Positions 7,273 through 14,919 of a DNA stretch of 64,000 nucleotides are shown piece after piece. Within the stretch, counting starts at the first letter, position 1, and each line of letters begins with the position of its first letter. Source of the stretch: Butyrivibrio fibrisolvens (GTDB taxonomy: Bacteria; Bacillota; Clostridia; Lachnospirales; Lachnospiraceae); the NCBI RefSeq assembly GCF_037113525.1, contig NZ_CP146963.1, positions 3,658,001 through 3,722,000 of the forward strand, in the 5' to 3' direction. The notes under the pieces are model-generated. The model did not search any database, was not told the origin of the DNA, and saw only the letters and a list, made by a program, of their open reading frames with translations. The position numbers were made by a program, and so were the translations under genes.

Positions 7273-8697
7273 ATGGGTGGTTTTTTCGGATTAGCATCAC
7301 ACAGCGATGCAGTTTTTGATCTTTTCTACGGAACAGATTATCATTCCCATCTGGGAACAAGACGCGCAGGCCTTGCTGTATATGACAGTGAAAAGGGTTT
7401 TGACCGCGCAATTCACAACATCGAATCTTCAAATTTCCGTCCGAAATTTGACAAAGATATCCTTAATATGAAAGGAAATCTTGGAATAGGCTGTATTTCA
7501 GACTTCGAACCTCAGCCTCTTATCGTTCGTTCCCATCACGGAACATATGCAATCACAACAGTTGGCAGAATCAATAACGTAGACGAGCTTACAGACAAGT
7601 TATTTGAAAATAACCGCTCCCACTTCCTTGAAATGAGCGGCGGAGATGTAAATCCTACAGAGCTTGTAGCTTCTCTTATCAACCAGCAGGATACGATCGT
7701 AGACGGTATCCGTTATGCTCAGGATATGATCAAGGGTTCTATCACTCTCCTTCTTATGACCAAAGACGGAATCTACGCAGCCCGCGATAAGTTCGGCCGT
7801 ACTCCCGTACAGATCGGTCACAAAGAAGACGCTTACTGCGCATGCTTTGAAAGCTTTTCATATCTTAACCTTGGATATGAGCCATATAAAGAACTCGGAC
7901 CAGGCGAAGTTGTCTTCATGACAGCTGATGGTGTAGAAACTCTTGTAGCACCTCAAAAAGAAATGAAGATCTGTACATTCCTTTGGATCTACTACGGTTT
8001 CCCTGCAGCATCTTATGAAGGTCTTAATGTTGAGCAGGCAAGATATAACTGTGGTTTCAAGCTTGCAGAAAGAGATATGAAGCGTGAAAACGTTCATCCT
8101 GATCTCATCGCAGGTGTTCCGGATTCAGGTGTAGCTCATGCTATTGGCTACTCTAACAGATCCGGTGTTCCTTACGGACGTCCTTTTGTAAAATATACAC
8201 CTACATGGCCGAGATCCTTTATGCCTACTATCCAGTCAAGGCGTAATCTCATCGCCAAGATGAAGCTTATTCCGATCCAGGATCTTATTAAAGATAAGAA
8301 GCTTCTCCTTATCGATGACTCTATCGTAAGAGGAACTCAGCTTCGCGAGACTACAGAATACCTGTACGACAAGGGGGCAAAAGAGGTACATATCCGTCCT
8401 GCATGTCCTCCGCTTGTATTCGGATGTCCTTACATCAGTTTCTCAAGATCCAATTCTGACAGAGAGCTCATCACAAGACGAGTTATCGAGCAGCTCGAAG
8501 GATGCGCTAATCCTTCAAGAGAAGCTCTTGATAAATATACTGATCCTGATTCAGAACAGTATGCAGCAATGCTTGAAGAGATCAGAAAGCAGCTCAACTT
8601 CACAACACTTCACTATCACAGACTTGATGATATGATCGAAGGACTTGGAATCGAGCCATGCAAGCTCTGCACATACTGCTGGAACGGACAGGGCTGA
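7273..8697 (+). CDS. purF: Amidophosphoribosyltransferase-like protein lacking the glutaminase cysteine
   Basis: 474 residues. PurF makes 5-phosphoribosylamine from PRPP and glutamine, the first step of purine synthesis. The PRPP site LLLIDDSIVRGTQ (about residues 343-355) and the C-terminal CKLCTYCWNG are conserved, as is the Ntn-type N-terminal domain. However, the protein starts MGGFFG where PurF has MCGIFG, so the catalytic N-terminal Cys is replaced by Gly. The start is fixed by an AAGGAAAGAGG site and there is no alternative upstream ATG. Glutamine hydrolysis is therefore unlikely, and the enzyme may use free ammonia or have another role. A canonical PurF may exist elsewhere in the genome. 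Confidence 0.9.
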   Translation: MGGFFGLASHSDAVFDLFYGTDYHSHLGTRRAGLAVYDSEKGFDRAIHNIESSNFRPKFDKDILNMKGNLGIGCISDFEPQPLIVRSHHGTYAITTVGRINNVDELTDKLFENNRSHFLEMSGGDVNPTELVASLINQQDTIVDGIRYAQDMIKGSITLLLMTKDGIYAARDKFGRTPVQIGHKEDAYCACFESFSYLNLGYEPYKELGPGEVVFMTADGVETLVAPQKEMKICTFLWIYYGFPAASYEGLNVEQARYNCGFKLAERDMKRENVHPDLIAGVPDSGVAHAIGYSNRSGVPYGRPFVKYTPTWPRSFMPTIQSRRNLIAKMKLIPIQDLIKDKKLLLIDDSIVRGTQLRETTEYLYDKGAKEVHIRPACPPLVFGCPYISFSRSNSDRELITRRVIEQLEGCANPSREALDKYTDPDSEQYAAMLEEIRKQLNFTTLHYHRLDDMIEGLGIEPCKLCTYCWNGQG

Positions 8698-8707
8698 TAT
8701 ATCGCCC

Positions 8708-8927
8708 ATACAGGATAAGGGCAGTTAATAAAAGATTTTGGGGGCATGAAAATTATATAAAATTCAAGGCATAATAGATGGAGATTTATATTCCTAGGGT
8801 TTGAAACTCGCTACGCTCAAACAGTCAAACCCTAAGCAGGAATATAAAACTCCATCTATTAAGCTCTTGAATTTAATATAATTTTCAAAGCCCCCAAAAT
8901 CTTTTATTAACTGCCCTTATCCTGTAT
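8708..8927. repeat. 220-bp near-perfect inverted repeat, MITE-like
   Basis: Two arms of about 88 bp pair almost perfectly: 8709-8796 with about 8838-8926. A small inner stem (AGGGTTTGA/TCAAACCCT) forms the tip. The ends read CAGG...CCTG and are flanked by TA on both sides, as expected for a TA target duplication of IS630/mariner-type elements. No ORF is inside. It starts 10 bp after the purF stop codon. Mobile origin is inferred; a structured 3' UTR is the alternative. Confidence 0.75.
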
Positions 8928-8956
8928 ATTCAAGTTATTGATTTTATATAAATAAT

Positions 8957-9004
8957 AAAACTTCCTTACCCATATTTTATGAATAAGGAAGTTCTAATTT
9001 TTTT
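8957..9004. terminator. Bidirectional terminator between purF-like and GGDEF-EAL genes
   Basis: AACTTCCTTA (8959-8968) pairs with TAAGGAAGTT (8984-8993), preceded by A-rich and followed by T-rich sequence. It lies between convergent genes. Confidence 0.85.
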
Positions 9005-9005
9005 A

Positions 9006-10667
9006 TCAATTTGCATGATATAACGGAAGCTTCTTGAGGTCCTCGATCTTAACAGGCTTTGAGTAGTAATATCCCTGGAAGGAATCTGCGGGGAACTTGT
9101 CTCTTACGAAACCTAGCATCTCTGCGTTCTCGATACCTGTAAGGGCAACATGTACGTTCATGTTGTGGGCGAAGCCTGACATTGCTTCTACTATGTACTG
9201 GTTAACAAGATTCTTGTCTATGTCTCTTAAAAATCTTCTGTCAACCTTGATAAGGTCGATTGGAAGGAGTCTAAGAAGATCAAGTGAACTGAAATCTTCT
9301 ACATCAAGAGCTATCTGGCTTCCGAGTGACTTCATAAAGTCTACCTGACTCTTAAGGTGCTCTCTACTCATGTCACGACAGCGTTTTGTAAGTTCAAGCG
9401 TAAGATTCTTTACAGGGAATCTTGTACGTCTTAAGAGTTCCATGAGAGATGTTCTGAACTCACTTCTTTCAAGCTGCATGAATGTAAGGTTTATGTTGAG
9501 CATGAAATCAGGGAATACTGCTACGATTCCTCTTGTTTCATTAAATGCCTGTTCAAGGATCCAGTTACCAAGTTCGAAGAATACGCTATCATTTTCCAAA
9601 AGAGGAATGAAGGTATCAGGCATTACTTCGCCATACTTCTCACTCTTCCAACGTATAAGAACCTCTGCACCTATCATGTGATTATCTTTTGAAGATACGA
9701 TAGGCTGATAAACGAGATAGAAGCCTTCGCATCTGTTCATGATATCTGCACGGATCGCATCAAGAAGCTCGATACGTCTTGCGTTCTGTTCCTGATGTTC
9801 GTTATGGTATACAACAAGTCCGCCATGATTGATATCCTTGGATACATCAAGAGCATATTTAGCACTTGTATATATGGTATGCTCATCAAGAGCAAAGTTC
9901 TCAACAACTACAATACCACCTGCGATGCTTACAGGAACTCTTGTACCTGCAACATAGAAAGCCGTCTTAAGCTGCTCACGCATTCTTGAATACAGCCGTC
10001 TTACTTCATCAAGAGAAAGAGAACCTGTTACTGCAACAAGGCTGGTTCCATCTCCTCTGTATATCTTTCCATCATTTTTTACAAGATTGGAAAACAGTTC
10101 TGCCTGTGCTCTTAACAGCTGATTACCAAAAGAATAACCGTATGTACGGTTAATATCATCAAATCTTATGGTATCGATTATGAGAACAACAGATTTCTGT
10201 TTACGATCACGTCTTTGACGAAGCTCATTAAAGAGCTGATACTGATTGTCTGTATCAGTGATCGGATCTCTGTTTGAAACTATTCCGTGATTGGTGATGA
10301 AGAATGCAAGATAGGCAGGTCTTCCTGAATAATCCTTGATTATTGTTCCTTTACTGGAGCAGGCAACGTATTCACCATTCTTGTCCATGGCACGATATTC
10401 CATGGGGGCTTCCTGATTAATACCTGCTATCATTGCTGTGATACGCTGTTCATAGTTCTTACGGTCATCCGGATGAATGCGCTTATGCCAGTCATCATCA
10501 GCATTCTCTATATATTCTCCTGAGAGTCCAAAGAATTCTACAGCGTTGGTAGACCACCTTGCATAGTGGTTGAAGATATCATACACAACAGCATATCGGC
10601 TCTTAGATACAACAACAAAGGTATCAAATATCCTGCTTATTGTGTCATTAAGTCCGGTCCTGGCCAT
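9006..10667 (-). CDS. PAS-GGDEF-EAL protein, probably catalytically inactive
   Basis: 553 residues without membrane segments: a PAS fold (about 20-130), a GGDEF domain (about 135-300) and an EAL domain (about 305-550). The GGDEF signature reads RGDGT, so cyclase activity is unlikely. The EAL domain keeps EVL, the Asn of LNINL, the Glu of LELT, IKVDR and the Gln of FQGYYYSKP. It has DVEDFSSL in place of DDFGTGYSSL and TGIEN in place of AEGVE, losing two metal-site positions. It is more likely a c-di-GMP or protein-interaction sensor than an enzyme. The start follows GGGAGGAAAT. It is monocistronic. Confidence 0.92.
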   Translation of the reverse strand: MARTGLNDTISRIFDTFVVVSKSRYAVVYDIFNHYARWSTNAVEFFGLSGEYIENADDDWHKRIHPDDRKNYEQRITAMIAGINQEAPMEYRAMDKNGEYVACSSKGTIIKDYSGRPAYLAFFITNHGIVSNRDPITDTDNQYQLFNELRQRRDRKQKSVVLIIDTIRFDDINRTYGYSFGNQLLRAQAELFSNLVKNDGKIYRGDGTSLVAVTGSLSLDEVRRLYSRMREQLKTAFYVAGTRVPVSIAGGIVVVENFALDEHTIYTSAKYALDVSKDINHGGLVVYHNEHQEQNARRIELLDAIRADIMNRCEGFYLVYQPIVSSKDNHMIGAEVLIRWKSEKYGEVMPDTFIPLLENDSVFFELGNWILEQAFNETRGIVAVFPDFMLNINLTFMQLERSEFRTSLMELLRRTRFPVKNLTLELTKRCRDMSREHLKSQVDFMKSLGSQIALDVEDFSSLDLLRLLPIDLIKVDRRFLRDIDKNLVNQYIVEAMSGFAHNMNVHVALTGIENAEMLGFVRDKFPADSFQGYYYSKPVKIEDLKKLPLYHAN

Positions 10668-10883
10668 ATTTCCTCCCTATACGGCGTTATATTTACTCCC
10701 CAGCCGTACAAAAACTAGATATTTTTGGAACACGCTATTAAATATAGTATCGCATTTATATTTTATGCCATTACATAAAAAAATGCCATTATTTTGGATA
10801 ATTTCGTTTAATTTCTACATTTTGCCCTATTTATGTTACAACATTCCGTCACCGTTCCCACAAGTAACCCAATTTGTGTTCGC

Positions 10884-10912
10884 TTTACTTTTGCAATTTT
10901 TTCGCTTATTAT
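10884..10912 (+). promoter_or_regulatory. Probable promoter of the PH-like gene
   Basis: TTTACT (10884-10889) and TATTAT (10907-10912) are separated by 17 bp. The start codon follows at 10949 behind AGGAGG. Confidence 0.6.
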
Positions 10913-10948
10913 AAGTTAAATACATTCAAAAAACATAGGAGGAATACT

Positions 10949-11425
10949 ATGCCAGAGCCAATTATTGAATCAAGCTCATCTCTTACATCGAAAGGAAATC
11001 TTGTATTCAAGGAGACAACACGTCTGCGTTTTTTTGGTATTCCGTGGCCTTTCACTCATTATCAGATCTACGAAAATGACCTTGTTGTGATCAAGGGTCT
11101 TCTTAATCTCAACGAAGATGACTGCTATCTGTACAAGATTGCTGATGTAAGCATTAAGCGTACTCTCTTACAGAGAATATTTGGACTTTCAACCATCACC
11201 TGCTTTGTTGCATCAGATGCTTCAGGAGATCAGATCGTACTTAAGAACATCAAACACGGAAGCCAGATCAAAGATTTCCTTCTTTCACAGTCAGAAGCCT
11301 GCAGACTTCGCCGCAGAACTGTTACAACTCAGAATCTTAGTTATCATGATGGTCCTCATCACTTTGATGACATGCACGGTGTCGATCTTAATCATGATGG
11401 AATACCGGATGAGTTCCAGCACTAA
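10949..11425 (+). CDS. Bacterial PH-like domain protein with calcium-loop tail
   Basis: 158 residues. The ATG at 10949 is chosen because it directly follows ATAGGAGGAAT; an upstream in-frame ATG at 10874 has no such site. Residues about 15-115 (VFKETTRLRFFGIPWPFTHYQIYENDLVVIKG and what follows) look like the bPH_2/YdbS-type fold but lack membrane helices. The C-terminus, DLNHDGIPDE, is a D-x-N-x-D-G-x-x-D-type calcium-binding loop. Function unknown. Monocistronic, with its own promoter and terminator. Domain assignment is moderate. Confidence 0.75.
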   Translation: MPEPIIESSSSLTSKGNLVFKETTRLRFFGIPWPFTHYQIYENDLVVIKGLLNLNEDDCYLYKIADVSIKRTLLQRIFGLSTITCFVASDASGDQIVLKNIKHGSQIKDFLLSQSEACRLRRRTVTTQNLSYHDGPHHFDDMHGVDLNHDGIPDEFQH

Positions 11426-11477
11426 AAGGTAGATCATTCGAACCAGTCTAAATCATTTCAACAACTAAGAAAAAATC

Positions 11478-11516
11478 AAAGCCAATGCTTCTTATATTGA
11501 AAGCATTGGCTTTTTT
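11478..11516. terminator. Strong bidirectional terminator
   Basis: AAAGCCAATGCTT pairs with AAGCATTGGCTTTTTT. It separates the convergent PH-like gene and the TPR lipoprotein gene. Confidence 0.92.
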
Positions 11517-11526
11517 ACTTATCAGA

Positions 11527-12618
11527 TCATCCGATCCTTGTAGATATAAATATCGCTTCTCTCTTAGCCTCTTCATCATCAGGATAAAGAGAAAGATACT
11601 TGTTCATAAGAGTATTTGCAGATTCAAAATCACCCGTATACTCATATGCTGTGATCTCATTTCGAAGAAGTGCCTTATTCTCATTAGGATCATCAAGGGC
11701 AAGACCTGCTTCAAAATCACTAATGGCCATATTGTAGTAGCTGACATCATTGTATGCTTCGGCCATCTGCATTTCGCAAAGGCCCAGTCTGTTATAGATC
11801 TCAGCATGCTCACCTGTTTCTTCAAGATATGATCTGTATACGCTTATAGCGTAGTTGAAATCGCCCTGTTTTTCACCTGTCTGTCCCAGAAGAAGGATGA
11901 TCGGTGATTTATCAGCTTCGCTCTTTTCATTACGTGCAAGCTCAAGGTAGTTCTGAGCCTGCGCATTATTACCAAGATAAAAAGAAATCTGGCCAAGTTC
12001 ATAATTGGTCATATGGCTTGGATCCCATACACCTTCAAGGATCTCAAGGCCCTCTTCTCCATATCCCTTTGCAGCAAGAAGCTGGTATATCTCGATTATC
12101 CTGTCATAGCCCTTGGAATCAAGCTTCATGACCTGGCTGAAGTCTTCCATTGCCTTATCATGATTGCCCTGCTCAAGGTAGCAGACTCCGCGCATATATA
12201 TAGCATTCTTATCATTACTACGAAGATTAAGAATAGCATTATATACATTTACAGCATCTGCATAATCACCGTTCAGATAATAGGCCTTGGCAAGATAGAA
12301 GTTGGTATCAAAATCAACATCATGAATAATGCCATTACCTGAAGAAAGAGACGTCTTAAAATATTCAATTGCCTTATCATAGTCGCCAAGCTCTAAACTG
12401 CATATTCCAAGTGCTCTGTAGCAGTCATGTTCATCAGCACCTTTTTCCAGAGCTTTTTCAAGCGTATCTTTGGCGCTCGCATAATCATGATCCTGAATAT
12501 ATTTTATTCCGGATTCAAGAAGATTATCTGTTTCCGATGATGAACATCCACTAAGTCCCATCATCGCTACCAGGCCTATAACAAGCAGAATTTTCTTTTG
12601 TCCCCTCATCCTGAGCAT
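11527..12618 (-). CDS. TPR-repeat lipoprotein
   Basis: 363 residues. The N-terminus has a charged start, a hydrophobic run and the lipobox LSGC at about residues 22-25, so it is a lipoprotein anchored on the outer face of the membrane. The remainder is a solenoid of roughly eight TPR units (for example AKDTLEKALEKGADEHDCY, AMEDFSQVMKLD). TPR lipoproteins scaffold envelope complexes; the partner is unknown. It is the last gene of the folC-TPR gene run. Translation may start at the first ATG or at ATG codon 4. Confidence 0.9.
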   Translation of the reverse strand: MLRMRGQKKILLVIGLVAMMGLSGCSSSETDNLLESGIKYIQDHDYASAKDTLEKALEKGADEHDCYRALGICSLELGDYDKAIEYFKTSLSSGNGIIHDVDFDTNFYLAKAYYLNGDYADAVNVYNAILNLRSNDKNAIYMRGVCYLEQGNHDKAMEDFSQVMKLDSKGYDRIIEIYQLLAAKGYGEEGLEILEGVWDPSHMTNYELGQISFYLGNNAQAQNYLELARNEKSEADKSPIILLLGQTGEKQGDFNYAISVYRSYLEETGEHAEIYNRLGLCEMQMAEAYNDVSYYNMAISDFEAGLALDDPNENKALLRNEITAYEYTGDFESANTLMNKYLSLYPDDEEAKREAIFISTRIG

Positions 12619-12652
12619 TTCCCCCGAGTATTATTGACAATCACCAAAAAGG

Positions 12653-13027
12653 TTATTTAAGGTACGCAATGATCTCAACTTCACAAAGTACATTCTTAGG
12701 AAGCTGTTTAACAGCAACGCAGCTTCTTGCAGGTTTTCCAGTAAAATACTTCTCATATACGCCGTTAAAATCAGCAAAGTCTCCCATATCAGAAAGGAAA
12801 CAGCTTGTCTTAACTACATGTTCATAATCAGTTCCTGCAGCCTTTAAGATCTCACCGATGTTACGGCATACGAGATCTGTCTGAGCTTTGATATCTTCGC
12901 CTTCGATCTCACCTGTTGCAGGATTGATCGGGATCTGACCTGAAGCATAAAGGAAATCACCGGCGATAATACCCTGTGAATATGGTCCGATAGCAGCCGG
13001 AGCTTTGTCTGTAGATACTTTTTTCAT
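12653..13027 (-). CDS. ridA: RidA family reactive intermediate deaminase
   Basis: 124 residues, the normal RidA length. RidA hydrolyses 2-aminoacrylate and other reactive enamines, protecting PLP enzymes. The conserved pocket is visible: PYSQG at the N-terminus, Arg in PARSCV (residue 101) and the Glu of CEVEIIAY (residue 116). The start follows an AAGGAGGAAGTT-type site. It sits between the 84-aa protein and the TPR lipoprotein on the same strand with short gaps. Confidence 0.96.
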   Translation of the reverse strand: MKKVSTDKAPAAIGPYSQGIIAGDFLYASGQIPINPATGEIEGEDIKAQTDLVCRNIGEILKAAGTDYEHVVKTSCFLSDMGDFADFNGVYEKYFTGKPARSCVAVKQLPKNVLCEVEIIAYLK

Positions 13028-13063
13028 AATAACTTCCTCCTTAATGATACTATTAATATTGCT

Positions 13064-13318
13064 TTAAAAAACGGATTTATTATCCTGTTCTTCAAATACT
13101 GCTGTAACGTAGAAGCCTCTTGAATTCTCTTCTACCTTGGTAACTTTTCCTTCTCTTGCAAGCATCCTCTGATTAAAAGGATAGTTGCCACTCATGGCAA
13201 GAGCAGGGTCTATCGTATAATAATAATTACTTGGAAGAACGCCCTCTGTTACTGTAATATTGTCCCCTTCTTTTAAAAGACCCGGGCGCTCCATCTTGAA
13301 TTCCATTACTCGTTCCAT
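13064..13318 (-). CDS. Hypothetical protein (84 aa)
   Basis: 84-residue, probably cytoplasmic protein with a beta-rich pattern (KEGDNITVTEGVL, GKVTKVEENSRGFYVTAVFEE). It starts 9 bp after the zinc-ribbon TPR gene, so it is almost certainly cotranscribed. I do not recognise the family; it may be a small beta-barrel. Confidence 0.7.
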   Translation of the reverse strand: MERVMEFKMERPGLLKEGDNITVTEGVLPSNYYYTIDPALAMSGNYPFNQRMLAREGKVTKVEENSRGFYVTAVFEEQDNKSVF

Positions 13319-13327
13319 AACACTTCT

Positions 13328-14743
13328 CTATTCATCCAGATTATTGATCTCTGCGATCTTGGTCTCTGCATTACTTGCATACTTGGTATCAGGGAATAAG
13401 GATTTTACATCATTGTAAGCCTTTTTGGCTTTATCGTAATCTCCGTTTTCATAATATGCATTGCCAAGGAAGTACAGAGCCGGTTCATTGGTATTATCAT
13501 AACCAAAGGATTTTGAAAGACACTCAATAGCTGTATCATACTCCTGTGAAGTATATGCTTTATATCCAAGCTTATAGTAATAATCTCCAAGCGAAGGACC
13601 TACAAGCTCTATCATGGAAGCATATAAAGTCTTGAAGTCTTCAGAAGCTGTGCTTCCCAGCTTATCCATGTCTACAAGATCCATATGCTCAGCTATACTT
13701 TTTATATCATTTGGCGTCTTTACGTATATATCAACTGCCGCCATAAGTTCATTCATTGCTTCAACTGTGACGTCTTTTTCTGAATATGAATCTATGGTAG
13801 CCTGAAGATCTTCTATCTGCTTGTTAAGGTCATCAACTGTGCCCTGATTTTCCTGCAGCTGTGATGATTTCAGATCGCCTTCCTCACTGATAGCTGCGAT
13901 CCTGGCACTTGCTTCATCATTGATCTCCTGTATCTTGGCAGGAAGGATAAGGAATACTCCGGCCAGAAGACCAAGGGCAAGTCCTATAAGTACGCTGATC
14001 AATGAGACTGTACCCTTAGGCTGCATGCTGTGTACAGGCTGGATAATAGTATCATTACCGCTTCTGTACTCAATAACATCGCCGGCTTCAGTTCTTTCTT
14101 TTACAGTCTTATCATCGTCATCATCAGGAGAAAGCATCTTTTCTGCTTCCTGAAGATAAAAACGTGTCTTTGTACTTCCGTTATCTATGCGAAGAGCTCT
14201 TGTAAGCTCTTTTTTCGCTTTAGAATATGAGCCATTATTCAGATACAAAAGTCCAAGAAGCTGATGAGCTGCAAGGAAATTAGGATTGGACTGAAGTATC
14301 TTTTTGAGCTGTATTACTGCAAGATCAAGACTGCCTTCTTCGCAGTATCTTAGTGCCACATTGTATTTTCTGACTGACTGGTTCACAACATCGAGGTGAG
14401 TCGGATTATTACGAAGCTCCTCCATGTAATCATCTGCACTATTATCTGTCGTCTGAAGGTTCTTACTTATAACCCATTCACACAGAGCCGGAACCACTTC
14501 ACCGATCTCATAATATACAAGTCCCAGAAGGTTTCTTGCCTCTATGTTGTTCTTATTGAGTTTTATACTGTGCTGAAGAGAATTGATCGCACCGGAAAGG
14601 TTCCTGACGGTAGCCTTTTGAAGGCCATCATTATAATAAACATTGGAAAGGCTGATAACCTTTTTGTACAAGGCTACATTCTCACCACATTCCGGACAGA
14701 ACTCGCTCTCAGTCAGCGTACTTCCGCATCTGTAGCAAATCAT
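13328..14743 (-). CDS. Zinc-ribbon, TPR and coiled-coil membrane protein
   Basis: 471 residues. N-terminal zinc ribbon (CYRCGSTLTESEFCPECG, residues 3-20), cytoplasmic TPRs at about 30-205, a charged linker with a DDDDD run, one membrane helix at about 247-270 (VSLISVLIGLALGLLAGVFLI), then an outward coiled coil and further TPR units at about 385-465. Two TPR arrays on opposite faces of the membrane suggest an envelope scaffold. Its start overlaps the stop of the 57-aa gene by 4 bp (ATGA), and the TPR lipoprotein downstream is a plausible partner. Confidence 0.9.
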   Translation of the reverse strand: MICYRCGSTLTESEFCPECGENVALYKKVISLSNVYYNDGLQKATVRNLSGAINSLQHSIKLNKNNIEARNLLGLVYYEIGEVVPALCEWVISKNLQTTDNSADDYMEELRNNPTHLDVVNQSVRKYNVALRYCEEGSLDLAVIQLKKILQSNPNFLAAHQLLGLLYLNNGSYSKAKKELTRALRIDNGSTKTRFYLQEAEKMLSPDDDDDKTVKERTEAGDVIEYRSGNDTIIQPVHSMQPKGTVSLISVLIGLALGLLAGVFLILPAKIQEINDEASARIAAISEEGDLKSSQLQENQGTVDDLNKQIEDLQATIDSYSEKDVTVEAMNELMAAVDIYVKTPNDIKSIAEHMDLVDMDKLGSTASEDFKTLYASMIELVGPSLGDYYYKLGYKAYTSQEYDTAIECLSKSFGYDNTNEPALYFLGNAYYENGDYDKAKKAYNDVKSLFPDTKYASNAETKIAEINNLDE

Positions 14744-14913
14744 ATCGTGCCTCGTCCACCTTTTGATTTTTTAGGAGCATTTTCAGCTTCTTTCATAAGT
14801 TTAACAAGGATATCCGCCATATCATCAAGATCCTGATTATGGATCAGTTCCTCAGCATCTACGATTTCCAGACTGGGGCGAAATTTTTTTATTTCTTCTT
14901 CGAAATTTATCAT
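14740..14913 (-). CDS. Small hypothetical protein (57 aa) coupled to the zinc-ribbon TPR gene
   Basis: 57-residue charged protein starting MINFEEEIKKFRPSLEIVD and ending KSKGGRGTI. It lies between folC (6 bp gap) and the zinc-ribbon TPR gene, whose ATG overlaps its TGA in an ATGA arrangement. The codon use and the exact fit in the operon argue for a real gene. The first two thirds are probably helical and the Lys/Gly/Arg tail basic. Function unknown. Confidence 0.75.
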   Translation of the reverse strand: MINFEEEIKKFRPSLEIVDAEELIHNQDLDDMADILVKLMKEAENAPKKSKGGRGTI

Positions 14914-14919
14914 AGTTTA

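Noticed and set aside
8708..8927. Two ordinary terminators back to back
   Set aside because: Arm length of 88 bp with defined CAGG/CCTG ends fits a mobile or structured element better; a separate normal terminator follows at 8957-9004.
10874..10948. Upstream start for the PH-like gene
   Set aside because: The promoter -35 and -10 lie within it, and a perfect AGGAGG precedes the later ATG.
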